Origin: Candidatus Planktophila lacus
GTDB taxonomy: Bacteria; Actinomycetota; Actinomycetes; Nanopelagicales; Nanopelagicaceae
DNA length: 64,000 nt
Assembly (NCBI RefSeq): GCF_002288325.1
Contig: NZ_CP016780.1
Location: forward strand, 744,001 to 808,000
Direction: 5' to 3'
Shown here: positions 16,858-25,929 of the stretch, one piece after another
Numbering within the stretch: the first letter of the stretch is position 1
Layout of the letters: the number at the start of each line of letters is the position of its first letter
The notes under the pieces: model-generated
Database searches by the model: none
What the model was told of the DNA's origin: nothing
Seen by the model: the letters and a program-made list of their open reading frames with translations, nothing else
Position numbers and translations under genes: made by a program

Positions 16858-17900
16858 TTAGCGGCTAATTTATTGCTCAGCAGAACCCATTCGCCAAGCA
16901 AAGAATTTGCCTTTCCAGAGTCAACGCTCTCTGTCGCCTTCTTTAGTGACTTACTCAAACGTTCATGAATTGAGAGCTCGAACTCACCATCAAAAGCAGC
17001 GATCGCAGCGGCAGCGTTGAGTAATACTGCATCTCTAGGCGCTCCGCGTTCCCCAGCAAAGATCGCTTTGGTGATGCGAGCATTTTCTTGCGCATCTCCC
17101 CCAACTAGAGCCGAAATCGGCGCGTTAGCTAATGCAAAGTCCTTAGCGTCGATGCGATCACTGGAGATTTCGCCATTACCGATTGTTAGAACTGAAGTTG
17201 TCGTGGCCAAAGTGATTTCATCCAAACCATCATCTCCGCGGAATACGAAACCTTCTACGCCACGTTCAGCAAGCACTTGGGCCATCACTAAATGCATTCG
17301 ATCATTGGCAACGCCTATTGCTGCGGCTTTTGGCTTGGCTGGGTTGGCAAGAGGGCCAAGGATGTTAAAGACCGTTGCAGTTGCTAACTCTTTACGAGCT
17401 GGCGCTGCAAAGCGCATCGCTGGATGAAAAATTGGTGCAAAGCAGAAACCGATTCCGAGCTCGGCAACTGTTTGAGCAACTTTTGCGCCATCCAGATTGA
17501 TTGCAACACCGAGGGCCTCTAAAAGATCTCCAGCACCGGATTTCGAAGACGCGGCACGATTGCCATGCTTCACAACACGCGATCCTGCCGCTGCAGCAAT
17601 GATCGCTGCGGTAGTTGAAATATTGATCGTGTGGGCACCGTCGCCACCAGTGCCGACAGTATCTACTGCGCGTTCGTTTATGGTTATTGGTGCGCAAAAT
17701 TGATACATCTGAGCAACAAGCGCTCCGACTTCTTCGGGAGTCTCGCCTTTGTTTTTTAGCGCAATTAAGAAACTTTTTAAAACTTCTTTATCAGCACGAT
17801 CTTCCAATACTTCACGCATGACCGCTTGCGCCTCTAGAGGTAGGAGATCGAGACCGTTTTCTAATTTGGCGATAACGCCGGCCCAATCAAGTGAGCTCAT
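16854..17900 (-). CDS. trpD: Anthranilate phosphoribosyltransferase
   Basis: Transfers the phosphoribosyl group of PRPP to anthranilate in tryptophan synthesis. 348 aa, normal. DTVGTGGDGAHTINISTT contains the GTGGD PRPP loop, VVKHGNRAASSKSGAGDLLEALG the KHGNR motif, and FAPIFHPAMRFAAPARKEL and FNILGPLANPA are conserved. No other trp gene is nearby. It starts 24 nt after the stop of the pseudo-receiver gene and the two may be co-transcribed. Confidence 0.97.
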   Translation of the reverse strand: MSSLDWAGVIAKLENGLDLLPLEAQAVMREVLEDRADKEVLKSFLIALKNKGETPEEVGALVAQMYQFCAPITINERAVDTVGTGGDGAHTINISTTAAIIAAAAGSRVVKHGNRAASSKSGAGDLLEALGVAINLDGAKVAQTVAELGIGFCFAPIFHPAMRFAAPARKELATATVFNILGPLANPAKPKAAAIGVANDRMHLVMAQVLAERGVEGFVFRGDDGLDEITLATTTSVLTIGNGEISSDRIDAKDFALANAPISALVGGDAQENARITKAIFAGERGAPRDAVLLNAAAAIAAFDGEFELSIHERLSKSLKKATESVDSGKANSLLGEWVLLSNKLAAN

Positions 17901-17924
17901 TTAAAAATCGCTTTCGTTAATTAG

Positions 17925-18350
17925 TTAAGCGGTGGCAACTGCGCTAGTGCGCATCAAGTTTGCAACGGTATTTGCCAAGGTAAATGGGTCGATAGGATGG
18001 ATAACGCTAGCTTCGGCGCGCGACCATGCAGCAAGCCAGGCATCTTCTCGTCTGCCAGTGATCAAAAGAACTGGCGGACAGTTAAAAACCTCATCCTTTA
18101 ATTGGCGGGCAATTCCCATACCGCCCTCAGGTACCGCCTCCCCATCTAAAATAAATAGATCAGCACGGAGATTTCCGGAAACGCTCTTGCGATCAATGTA
18201 TGAGCGAAGCGCCGGCCCAGTAGCGAATTCCTCAATCTGATGCTCTGGTAGATCGGCGGCAACTTTCTTTCCCAAAGCGGCAACAATCGACTGGCGCACC
18301 GCCGAATCATCGGAATAGATAACGATGATCGGCTTGCTTGGAGAATTCAT
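17925..18350 (-). CDS. Stand-alone CheY-like pseudo-receiver protein
   Basis: 141 aa, one receiver domain and no output domain. The acidic pair (D14/D15 in YSDDS), the phospho-acceptor position (D69 in FILDGE) and the switch threonine (T98 in LLITGR) are present, but the invariant lysine before the beta5 proline is replaced by histidine (H118 in VIHPIDP), so normal aspartyl phosphorylation is doubtful. No histidine kinase is adjacent. A leaderless promoter precedes it and trpD follows. It lies between trpD and ctaE, facing away from the respiratory genes. Confidence 0.7.
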   Translation of the reverse strand: MNSPSKPIIVIYSDDSAVRQSIVAALGKKVAADLPEHQIEEFATGPALRSYIDRKSVSGNLRADLFILDGEAVPEGGMGIARQLKDEVFNCPPVLLITGRREDAWLAAWSRAEASVIHPIDPFTLANTVANLMRTSAVATA

Positions 18351-18356
18351 GGGGTA

Positions 18357-18362
18357 AGTCTA
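18357..18362 (-). promoter_or_regulatory. -10 element, leaderless start of the pseudo-receiver (and probably trpD)
   Basis: TAGACT on the minus strand, 6 nt before ATG 18350. Confidence 0.55.
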
Positions 18363-18486
18363 ATCAAAGCGGCGAGAATTCCCAGCCAGTTTTAGGGTGG
18401 AAATGCGTGACCCGTTTCACCAAAAAGTGGGCCATTTTAAGTGTCAGAACCAAGCCTAGAACTAGGTAGGTGAGCCTACTTTCAGG

Positions 18487-18492
18487 GATACT
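18487..18492 (+). promoter_or_regulatory. -10 element, leaderless start of ctaE–qcrCAB
   Basis: GATACT, 6 nt before ATG 18499; first base departs from TANNNT. It would drive the four-gene respiratory operon. Confidence 0.5.
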
Positions 18493-18498
18493 TGCCCC

Positions 18499-19128
18499 AT
18501 GACCAGCACATCAACTGCGACCCATCACAACATCAATCGCCCCAATATGGTGGCGGTCGGAACGATCGTATGGCTCTCAAGTGAGTTGATGTTTTTTGCC
18601 GCGCTCTTTGCAATGTATTTCACTACGCGCGCAGTCCAAGGCCCAGAGATCTGGCTTGAATCAACGGAAGTTTTGAATATTCCTTTTGCTGCATTTAACA
18701 CAACAGTTTTGGTTCTCTCATCTGTAACCTGCCAATTCGGAGTATTTGCCGCTGAACGATTCCAAGCAAAGCGCACAGGCTCACTTCTAAATGTTAAATC
18801 TTGGGGCATGCGCGAATGGTTCTCTCTAACCTTCCTCATGGGCGCATTCTTTATCGCGGGCCAAGTTTATGAATATGCCAGCCTTACTCACGAAGGTTTA
18901 GCGCTTTCAACTAACGCCTACACATCTGTCTTTTACCTAGCAACCGGCTTCCACGGATTACACGTGACCGGCGGGTTGATTGCATTTCTGATTGTCATGG
19001 TCCGCGTCGCAAAGGCGCGACGTTTCACTCACAACCAAGCTACAACGGCGATCGTTGCCTCTTACTACTGGCACTTCGTTGATGTTGTTTGGATTGCACT
19101 CTTCGCAGCGATTTATTTAATTAAGTAA
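18499..19128 (+). CDS. ctaE: Cytochrome c oxidase subunit III
   Basis: Integral membrane subunit of the aa3 oxidase that terminates the bc1-aa3 supercomplex. 209 aa with five or more hydrophobic helices, the short actinobacterial form. Conserved features are [15 protein letters not shown] near the N-terminus, [13 protein letters not shown] and the C-terminal [14 protein letters not shown]. It is the first gene of ctaE-qcrC-qcrA-qcrB, the order standard in actinobacteria, and lies 17 nt before qcrC. Confidence 0.97.
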   Translation: MTSTSTATHHNINRPNMVAVGTIVWLSSELMFFAALFAMYFTTRAVQGPEIWLESTEVLNIPFAAFNTTVLVLSSVTCQFGVFAAERFQAKRTGSLLNVKSWGMREWFSLTFLMGAFFIAGQVYEYASLTHEGLALSTNAYTSVFYLATGFHGLHVTGGLIAFLIVMVRVAKARRFTHNQATTAIVASYYWHFVDVVWIALFAAIYLIK

Positions 19129-19145
19129 TTTCACTATCGGAAGAA

Positions 19146-19949
19146 ATGGAAAATAACTTGAAGCGTCTCTCACGTTTTCGCAGGCACCGCGCAGTAGCCC
19201 CGCTTCTCTTGGTGCTTGCACTCCTTTCGATAGGAACCACTTTCTCTGTAGCCGGGGCTTCTACGAGTACTCCGATCACTGCCGCTGAAAGAAGCGCTTT
19301 GATTGAAGAAGGTAAGGAGATATTCCTTAAAGGCTGCTCTTCATGCCACGGCTTAAATGCTGAAGGTGCAACTATCGCGCCTTCACTAATCGGCGTAGGT
19401 GCCGCTTCAGTTGATTTCCAAGTTGCTACAGGACGTATGCCTATGGCTGATATGAGCCAGCAAGCGATGCGTAAGGCACCTGTCTACAACGAACGCGAAG
19501 TTGAAGCGCTGGCTGCCTATGTTGCATCTCTTGCTCCAGGACCTGAAATTCCTGGTGAGGAACACTTGAATTACGAACGCGATGGATCTCTTGCAGAAGG
19601 TGGAGAGTTATTCCGCACAAACTGCGCGATGTGCCACAACTTCGCCGGACAAGGTGGAGCGTTAACTCGTGGAAAGTACGCGCCAACAGTTATGGGAGTT
19701 ACTTCACGCCATATCTATGAAGCGATGATTACTGGTCCTCAATCAATGCCGGTCTTCTCTGATAAAACAATTACCCCTGAAGAAAAACTCTCAATCATTA
19801 AGTGGATTAAAGCCGTTGAAGTTGAACCACAGTTGGGTGGCGCATCACTTGGACGCGTTGGTCCAGTAACTGAAGGTTTATTAGTTTGGACTCTTGGACT
19901 CGGACTGCTAATTGGTGTTGCAGTCTGGCTAGCGATGAAGGCGAGATAG
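19146..19949 (+). CDS. qcrC: Cytochrome bc1 complex diheme cytochrome c subunit QcrC
   Basis: 267 aa. Two c-type haem sites, CSSCH (near residue 60) and CAMCH (near residue 160), each in a mono-haem cytochrome c domain, preceded by an N-terminal signal/anchor (~residues 15-38) and followed by a C-terminal transmembrane helix (~245-263). This diheme subunit replaces a free cytochrome c and passes electrons directly to the CuA site of CtaC, the hallmark of actinobacterial supercomplexes. Follows ctaE and precedes qcrA by 6 nt. Confidence 0.97.
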   Translation: MENNLKRLSRFRRHRAVAPLLLVLALLSIGTTFSVAGASTSTPITAAERSALIEEGKEIFLKGCSSCHGLNAEGATIAPSLIGVGAASVDFQVATGRMPMADMSQQAMRKAPVYNEREVEALAAYVASLAPGPEIPGEEHLNYERDGSLAEGGELFRTNCAMCHNFAGQGGALTRGKYAPTVMGVTSRHIYEAMITGPQSMPVFSDKTITPEEKLSIIKWIKAVEVEPQLGGASLGRVGPVTEGLLVWTLGLGLLIGVAVWLAMKAR

Positions 19950-19955
19950 GTAAAT

Positions 19956-20948
19956 ATGTCGAATGAAATCGAAGCGATAAAAGATCCAGGGCTACCAGCA
20001 CACGTTCTCCGTCGTGCCGACACCGATCCGAAGGCAGCTAAGAAGGCTGAGCGCCAAGTTGCGATTCTCTTTTTACTCTCCGCAGCCGGAACAGTTCTCT
20101 TAATCGCCTCTTATATCTTCATTCCCCAAGATGTCTTTATCTTCTTCCCAGTTCTTGGTAGCACTAACGCACACCAACTCTTTCTTGGTCTCGGAATGGC
20201 TGCATCTCTCTTCTTTATTGGAATGGGTGCGATTCACTGGGCAAAGACTTTAATGCCGGATGAAGAAGTAGTTATTCAGCGCCATGAATTTCGTTCACCA
20301 GATGAAGATCGTGAAGAATTTGTAAAGGCTGCAAAGGCTGGCGCCGAAGCGGCAGGTCTTGGTCGTCGCTCACTTATTAAACGCTCCCTCGGTCTTTCGT
20401 TAGGCCTAGTAGGACTCTCTCCGCTAATTCTTCTTCGTGACTTGGGCCCGCTTCCAGGTGATTCACTTACCAAGACATCTTGGAAAAAGGGAACTCGTCT
20501 GGTTACAGATCCAGGTGATCGACCAATTCGTCCAGAAGATCTCGAAGTTGGCGCAGTTGCTCAGACACTTCCAGCAATAGCCGCTGGTGAACATCGCAAA
20601 CTTTCCGATATTGCTAAAGATGCCGTTTTGTTGATTCGCCTTCGACCACAAGAGTTCAACTTAGATGCTGAAAGACTCTCTTGGACACATGAAGGCATCA
20701 TCGCCTTCTCAAAGATTTGCTCACATATGGGATGCGCCGTGGCCTTGTACGAACAGCAAACAAAGCACCTGCTCTGCCCTTGCCACCAGTCAACATTTGA
20801 TGTGACACGCGCTGCCAAGGTGATCTTCGGACCAGCTGCTCGCCCACTGCCTCAACTCGCGATAACAGTAGATTCCGAGGGATACTTGGTCGCACAGAAT
20901 CCATTTAACGAACCGGTCGGACCTAGCTTCTGGGAGCGCTCATCATGA
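19956..20948 (+). CDS. qcrA: Cytochrome bc1 complex Rieske iron-sulfur subunit QcrA
   Basis: 330 aa. Three hydrophobic segments in the first ~180 residues (around 36-60, 68-90 and 145-165), then the Rieske fold with box I CSHMGC and box II CPCHQSTFD, binding the 2Fe-2S cluster through two Cys and two His. Three-helix N-terminus is typical of actinobacterial QcrA. It accepts electrons from menaquinol and hands them to QcrC. The qcrB ATG overlaps its stop by 4 nt. Confidence 0.97.
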   Translation: MSNEIEAIKDPGLPAHVLRRADTDPKAAKKAERQVAILFLLSAAGTVLLIASYIFIPQDVFIFFPVLGSTNAHQLFLGLGMAASLFFIGMGAIHWAKTLMPDEEVVIQRHEFRSPDEDREEFVKAAKAGAEAAGLGRRSLIKRSLGLSLGLVGLSPLILLRDLGPLPGDSLTKTSWKKGTRLVTDPGDRPIRPEDLEVGAVAQTLPAIAAGEHRKLSDIAKDAVLLIRLRPQEFNLDAERLSWTHEGIIAFSKICSHMGCAVALYEQQTKHLLCPCHQSTFDVTRAAKVIFGPAARPLPQLAITVDSEGYLVAQNPFNEPVGPSFWERSS

Positions 20949-22531
20949 CAGCACGTGAAAGAATCGCAGGCAGCGTAGCAAATTACGTTGATGAAAGAAC
21001 TGGCGCTGCCAAATGGATGAAGAAGAATTTAACAAAGGTGTTCCCTGATCACTGGTCATTCCTTCTCGGTGAAATTGCACTTTACTCATTTATCATCTTG
21101 CTCCTCTCTGGAACTTACCTAACTTTCTGGTTTGATCCATCGCAGCGCGAAGTTATCTATGACGGTGCTTATGAACCTCTTCAAGGTATTGAGATGTCGG
21201 CTGCATACGCATCAACTCTTGATATCTCATTCGAAGTTCGTGGCGGACTTTTGATGCGCCAGATTCACCACTGGGCAGCCCTAATTTTTATGGCAGCGAT
21301 TGTTGTTCACTTAATGCGCGTTTACTTCACTGGCGCATTCCGCAAGCCACGCGAGTTCAACTGGATTATCGGAGTTGGTCTATTAACTCTTGGAATCGTT
21401 GAAGGCTTCTTGGGCTACTCACTTCCAGATGACCTACTTTCTGGAACAGGTATCCGTATTGCTGAAGCAATTATTCAAGCCTTGCCAGTCGTTGGTTCTT
21501 ATCTAGCGTTCTTCGCATTCGGAGGAGCATTCCCTGGAGAAGCATTTATCCCACGTATCTACACAGTTCACGTTCTGCTTCTACCAGGAGCGTTCTTAGC
21601 GCTGATCACAGTTCACTTAATGTTGGTCTGGTACCAGAAGCACACTCAATACCCTGGTCCTGGTCGCACTGAAAAGAATGTTGTCGGTTATCCACTTCTT
21701 CCTGTCTACATGGCTAAGGCCGGCGGCTTCTTCTTTATCGTCTTCGGAGTAACTGCATTTCTCGGCGCAGTCGCATCCATTAACCCAATCTGGTTATACG
21801 GCCCATACACGCCTGCACAGGTTTCTGCAGGATCCCAGCCCGATTGGTATATGGGTTGGCTCGATGGGTTAGTTCGTATGGCTCCGCCACTTGAGAGTTA
21901 CATATTTGGTTACACAATCTCTTGGAACATCTTGATTCCAGGATTGATTGTTCCGGGCATCCTATTTACCGGAATGGCGCTCTATCCATTTATCGAAAGT
22001 TGGATAACTGGAGATAAACGCGAACACCATCTCCTTGATCGTCCGCGCAATGCGCCAAACCGCACAGCGCTCGGAGCGATGTCTCTGACATTTATGCTTG
22101 TTGCACTTATCAACGGTGGTAACGACATTATCGCCATAACCTTTGATCTAACGATTAATCAGATCATGTGGTTCTCGCGAATCGGTATCTTTGTACTTCC
22201 ACCGCTTGCCTTTGTAATTACCAAACGCATCTGCCTTTCATTGCAGCGTGCTGACCGCGAGCTAGTACTCCATGGCCGTGAGACCGGTCGCTTGGTGATG
22301 ATGCCGCATGGTGAATTTGTTGAAGTTCACGAGCCGATCTCACCTGAAAAGGCTTGGCTGTTAACTCAGCACGAACAGATTCCTGCGCTAGCTCTTGAAG
22401 AGCACGATGCCAGCGGAGTACGTCGTCCAAAGGCGCTGAAGAATAAGTTACGCGCGCGTATGAGCAAAGCTCATGCCGTATCGATTCCGAAGGTAACCGC
22501 TGAAGATCTAAAGCAGATCGAGAACCACTAA
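20945..22531 (+). CDS. qcrB: Cytochrome bc1 complex cytochrome b subunit QcrB
   Basis: 528 aa membrane protein with eight helices and a long charged C-terminal tail (after ~residue 420), as in actinobacteria. Haem-binding histidines lie in RQIHHWAALIFMAAIVVHLM and in TVHVLLLPGAFLALITVHLM (H-x13/14-H pairs), with the quinol-site PDWYMGWLDG motif later. Oxidises menaquinol. Last gene of the ctaE-qcrCAB operon; the convergent SRPBCC gene ends 17 nt away. Confidence 0.97.
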   Translation: MTARERIAGSVANYVDERTGAAKWMKKNLTKVFPDHWSFLLGEIALYSFIILLLSGTYLTFWFDPSQREVIYDGAYEPLQGIEMSAAYASTLDISFEVRGGLLMRQIHHWAALIFMAAIVVHLMRVYFTGAFRKPREFNWIIGVGLLTLGIVEGFLGYSLPDDLLSGTGIRIAEAIIQALPVVGSYLAFFAFGGAFPGEAFIPRIYTVHVLLLPGAFLALITVHLMLVWYQKHTQYPGPGRTEKNVVGYPLLPVYMAKAGGFFFIVFGVTAFLGAVASINPIWLYGPYTPAQVSAGSQPDWYMGWLDGLVRMAPPLESYIFGYTISWNILIPGLIVPGILFTGMALYPFIESWITGDKREHHLLDRPRNAPNRTALGAMSLTFMLVALINGGNDIIAITFDLTINQIMWFSRIGIFVLPPLAFVITKRICLSLQRADRELVLHGRETGRLVMMPHGEFVEVHEPISPEKAWLLTQHEQIPALALEEHDASGVRRPKALKNKLRARMSKAHAVSIPKVTAEDLKQIENH

Positions 22532-22548
22532 TTAAAGTAGTTTCTAGT

Positions 22549-23025
22549 TTAATTAGTTTCGCAGATCGCCTTTAATCGCACCAAGCTCTTAGCAATCCAC
22601 TTTGGGTTGTGGGCCATCGCACCCGTTATCTTGAGCCATCGCTTGGCATAGAACGGTATATCGCGAGCATCAAAAGTTTCGATTACGCGCGTTTTGCCAT
22701 TTGCTAACTCCTCTAGCTGATAACTCCAGGTCCACTTCATCAAGTGGCACCATGAGATCTTGCGACCTTCTTCAAAAGCGACAACGGTATTGGTGATGCG
22801 ATATGGCAACCTGATCTTCATCGCCATTCCGAACTTCGCACCGAGATGAAGTCGAACCGGCGCCGAGATACTCCCCTGCACCGTGCCAGATCCATCGAAG
22901 AGCTGGTGGCAACGTGGGTCTGCAATCAAGTCAAAGATTTGTTGCGCTGGTGCGCTAATTTCAATTTGTGCTGAGGTAGCGAGGTCGGAGCCGGTATTTA
23001 GAATTTCGGCGCGCACTTTTTCCAT
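22549..23025 (-). CDS. SRPBCC-family (START-like) lipid/ligand-binding protein
   Basis: 158 aa. IEISAPAQQIFDLIADPRCHQLFDGSGTV is a typical polyketide-cyclase/SRPBCC N-terminus; SWCHLMKWTWSYQLEELANGKTRVIETFDARD fits the central sheet. These domains form a hydrophobic pocket but the ligand cannot be deduced. It directly follows ctaF on the minus strand (24 nt gap) and might be part of the ctaCDF transcript, though a role in oxidase assembly is only a guess. Confidence 0.75.
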   Translation of the reverse strand: MEKVRAEILNTGSDLATSAQIEISAPAQQIFDLIADPRCHQLFDGSGTVQGSISAPVRLHLGAKFGMAMKIRLPYRITNTVVAFEEGRKISWCHLMKWTWSYQLEELANGKTRVIETFDARDIPFYAKRWLKITGAMAHNPKWIAKSLVRLKAICETN

Positions 23026-23048
23026 ACTGAGATTTTGAGATTAGATAT

Positions 23049-23456
23049 TTAGTGTGCAGCGTTGTCAGGTAAAGGTTTCTCATACTCAGTCACGAAACCG
23101 ATAATGCTGATAACTAGCGCACCGAGCGCGATAAGTGTTAACCACCAACCAATAAGAAGTGAGAGACCTAAAGCCATCGCGCTTGCCGCAACCGGCAGCG
23201 GCCACCATGAATGAGGGCTATAAAAACCAAGTTCGCCCGCGCCTTCTGCAATCTCTGCAGTAGGGCGATCTTCAGGTAATAGTCGGCCAATTCGTTTCTG
23301 GGTAAACCAAACATAGAAACCGACCATGCCTGCCAAGCATGCAGCGAGGATCATTCCTGTAATGCCAACTGCCTCGCCACCTACATAGTAGTAAACGATC
23401 GCCATAAAGACATAGAAAACGCTTAGACCACCGAAGAGCTGCCAATTAGTTTTCAT
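23049..23456 (-). CDS. ctaF: Cytochrome c oxidase subunit IV, actinobacterial type (CtaF)
   Basis: 135 aa with four predicted transmembrane helices in two hairpins (about 8-24, 32-52, 88-104, 106-124). MKTNWQLFGGLSVFYVFMAIVYY and GFYSPHSWWPLPVAASA are characteristic of the subunit found only in actinobacterial aa3 oxidases. It follows ctaD by 6 nt in the ctaC-ctaD-ctaF operon. Confidence 0.92.
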   Translation of the reverse strand: MKTNWQLFGGLSVFYVFMAIVYYYVGGEAVGITGMILAACLAGMVGFYVWFTQKRIGRLLPEDRPTAEIAEGAGELGFYSPHSWWPLPVAASAMALGLSLLIGWWLTLIALGALVISIIGFVTEYEKPLPDNAAH

Positions 23457-23462
23457 ATGTAA

Positions 23463-25115
23463 TTAGTGGCCTTCCGTTTTAACATGTGGGTGGTGAAGAT
23501 CAAATGCTGGGCGCTCAGAGCGAATACGTGGCATCGTCAAGAAGTTATGGCGTGGTGGTGGGCAAGATGTCGCCCACTCAAGGGATGAGCCATAGCCCCA
23601 AGGATCATCACAGTTAACTAGTGGTGACTTGCGGGTAATCCAGACGTTTACAAAGAACGGAATCATTGAGAGCGCAAGGAGCGCAGATCCGATCGTTGAA
23701 ATCATATTCATCCCGGTGAAGCCATCAGTTGCTAAGTAATCAGAGTAGCGTCGTGGGAAGCCCTTAATTCCAAGCCAGTGTTGAATTAAGAAAGTTGTAT
23801 GGAAGCCGAAGAAGAGCGTCCAGAAGTGGATCTTTCCAAGGCGTTCATTGAGCATGCGACCAGTCATCTTTGGCCACCAGAAGTAGAAACCGGCGAACAT
23901 TGCAAAGACCACAGTTCCGAAGAGAACGTAATGGAAGTGAGCTACAACGAAGTACGAGGCCGATACTGCAAAGTCCATTGGAGGCGAAGCTAAGATGATT
24001 CCGGTGATTCCGCCAAATAAGAAGGTGACAAGGAATCCCATAACCCAGAGCATTGGAGTCTCGAAGGTTACGTGGCCACGCCACATGGTGCCGATCCAGT
24101 TAAAGAATTTAACGCCAGTTGGAACACCAATCAAAAATGTCATGAATGAGAAGAACGGTAGAAGTACCTGGCCGCTGGCGAACATGTGGTGGGCCCATAC
24201 TGCAACCGAAAGCGCTGAGATTGCGATTGTTGCTGCGATCAAACCTTTATAACCAAAGATTGGCTTGCGGCTAAAGACTGGCAAAATTTCAGTTGCAATT
24301 CCGAAGAATGGCAGCGCCAAGATATATACCTCAGGGTGGCCAAAGAACCAGAACAAGTGTTGCCACAGCATCGCACCACCGTTGGCCGGATCAAAGATAT
24401 GTGTACCAAAGAGGCGATCAGACTCCAGCGCCAATAACGCAGCAGCTAACGGAGGGAAGGCAAGCAATACCAAGATAGAAGTTAAGAGAACGTTCCAAGA
24501 AAAGATCGACATACGAAACATCGTCATACCTGGAGCGCGCATTGTGAAGATCGTTGTAATGAAGTTAACGCCGCCCAGGATTGTTCCAAGACCTGAAACA
24601 GCCAAACCGATTACCCAAAGGTCTCCACCGATTCCTGGTGAATATGTTGAGTTAGCAAGAGGTGCGTAAGCAGTCCATCCAAATGATGCTGCTCCACCGG
24701 GAGTCAAGAATCCTGCAACCGCAGTAATGCTTCCAAACATAAATAACCAGAAGGAGAGCATGTTAAGGCGAGGGAAAGCCACATCTGCGGCACCAATTTG
24801 CAATGGCATGATCACGTTGGCGAAACCAACGAACAATGGAGTTGCAAACATAAGCAACATAATCGTTCCGTGCATCGTAAAGATCTGGTTGTACTGCTCG
24901 TTGCTCAAGAACTGCATACCTGGGCGAGTTAGCTCAGCGCGCAGGAATAGGGCAAGAAGACCGCCTACTAAGAACCAACCAAAGGTGGCCATTAAATACA
25001 TATAGCCGATCGTCTTGTGATCAGTCGACGTAATCCACTTTACAAAGTTTTTACCCTTGCTCGATGGTTGCGCACCTACTGGATTAATCGTTGGACGTTC
25101 TGCATAAGTGGTCAT
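23463..25115 (-). CDS. ctaD: Cytochrome c oxidase subunit I
   Basis: 550 aa, twelve-helix haem-copper oxidase core. [12 protein letters not shown] carries a haem a ligand; [18 protein letters not shown] contains the CuB histidine and crosslinked tyrosine; [10 protein letters not shown] gives the two further CuB histidines; [18 protein letters not shown] the haem a/a3 ligands. Catalyses O2 reduction to water coupled to proton pumping. The start overlaps ctaC by 4 nt. The oxidase core genes converge on the bc1 operon rather than lying in line with it. Confidence 0.98.
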   Translation of the reverse strand: MTTYAERPTINPVGAQPSSKGKNFVKWITSTDHKTIGYMYLMATFGWFLVGGLLALFLRAELTRPGMQFLSNEQYNQIFTMHGTIMLLMFATPLFVGFANVIMPLQIGAADVAFPRLNMLSFWLFMFGSITAVAGFLTPGGAASFGWTAYAPLANSTYSPGIGGDLWVIGLAVSGLGTILGGVNFITTIFTMRAPGMTMFRMSIFSWNVLLTSILVLLAFPPLAAALLALESDRLFGTHIFDPANGGAMLWQHLFWFFGHPEVYILALPFFGIATEILPVFSRKPIFGYKGLIAATIAISALSVAVWAHHMFASGQVLLPFFSFMTFLIGVPTGVKFFNWIGTMWRGHVTFETPMLWVMGFLVTFLFGGITGIILASPPMDFAVSASYFVVAHFHYVLFGTVVFAMFAGFYFWWPKMTGRMLNERLGKIHFWTLFFGFHTTFLIQHWLGIKGFPRRYSDYLATDGFTGMNMISTIGSALLALSMIPFFVNVWITRKSPLVNCDDPWGYGSSLEWATSCPPPRHNFLTMPRIRSERPAFDLHHPHVKTEGH

Positions 25116-25870
25116 GCTGCGCTCGCCTTCAGAGTTTCGAGATAAGCCTTATATTCGGCAACAGTTACGACCTTTACCGTAAAGAGCATCTGTGAGTGAT
25201 TACGTCCGCAGAGAATGTTGCATCGACCTGGATAGGTGCCCAATTTATTTGCGGTGAATTCAAGGCTATTTGTTACGCCCGGCAGGTTTTGTATCTGAAT
25301 CATAAAGGCAGGAATCCAGAAACCATGTACAACATCGTTGGATTCAATTGTGTAGCGAACCTTTTCGCCGATCGGAACTACCAAAGTTGGAGGCTGCGCT
25401 GGAGTTCCAGTAACAACTGCCTTTGGTCCTGCCTCTGGATAACTAAACTGCCATGACCATTGGAATCCATTAACGGTGATCTCATGTGCGTAGGTTGATG
25501 TCTTCTCAACAATTTTCTCTTGTTTGACTGCGGTGTAATAGAAGAGAACTGCAACGATGATAAATGGAATTATCGTGTAAGCAATTTCTACAGGAATGTT
25601 GTATTGGGTCTGCTTTGGGAATTCACCTTTACTGGCTTTAGCGCGATGGAAAATAGCTGGCCAAATAATCAGTACAAATGTAATTACACCGACTACGCCG
25701 CCAGCAATCCATGCTCCCTGCCATAGTGAAAGTGATATGTCATTAACGCTTGAAAGACCTTCTTCATATCCAAGGCCAGAGACTTTGGAGCACCCGCTAA
25801 GAAGAAGTGGCAGAAGTGTTAGCGGAGCGGCTAGACGAACCAGAGAACGCGAGCGTTTATGGGCAGACAT
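25112..25870 (-). CDS. ctaC: Cytochrome c oxidase subunit II (lipoprotein)
   Basis: 252 aa. N-terminal lipoprotein signal with lipobox LLSGC (cysteine near residue 27), two transmembrane helices (~50-72 and ~95-112), then the CuA cupredoxin domain. CuA ligands are seen in SNDVVHGFW and [15 protein letters not shown] (two Cys, His, Met, Glu replaced by backbone position). Receives electrons from QcrC. First gene of ctaC-ctaD-ctaF, with a leaderless promoter, and divergent from the NifS-like gene. Confidence 0.97.
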   Translation of the reverse strand: MSAHKRSRSLVRLAAPLTLLPLLLSGCSKVSGLGYEEGLSSVNDISLSLWQGAWIAGGVVGVITFVLIIWPAIFHRAKASKGEFPKQTQYNIPVEIAYTIIPFIIVAVLFYYTAVKQEKIVEKTSTYAHEITVNGFQWSWQFSYPEAGPKAVVTGTPAQPPTLVVPIGEKVRYTIESNDVVHGFWIPAFMIQIQNLPGVTNSLEFTANKLGTYPGRCNILCGRNHSQMLFTVKVVTVAEYKAYLETLKASAA

Positions 25871-25877
25871 GAGGTTA

Positions 25878-25883
25878 AGGATA
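25878..25883 (-). promoter_or_regulatory. -10 element, leaderless start of ctaCDF
   Basis: TATCCT on the minus strand, 7 nt before ATG 25870. Confidence 0.55.
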
Positions 25884-25916
25884 GTCGGCTAATTCGGAGT
25901 TAGTCGCATTGGCTAG

Positions 25917-25922
25917 TAGCGT
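25917..25922 (+). promoter_or_regulatory. -10 element, leaderless start of the NifS-like gene
   Basis: TAGCGT, 7 nt before GTG 25930; the same hexamer is used by the pabB-like and acyl-CoA ligase genes. Confidence 0.55.
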
Positions 25923-25929
25923 TCGCTAG

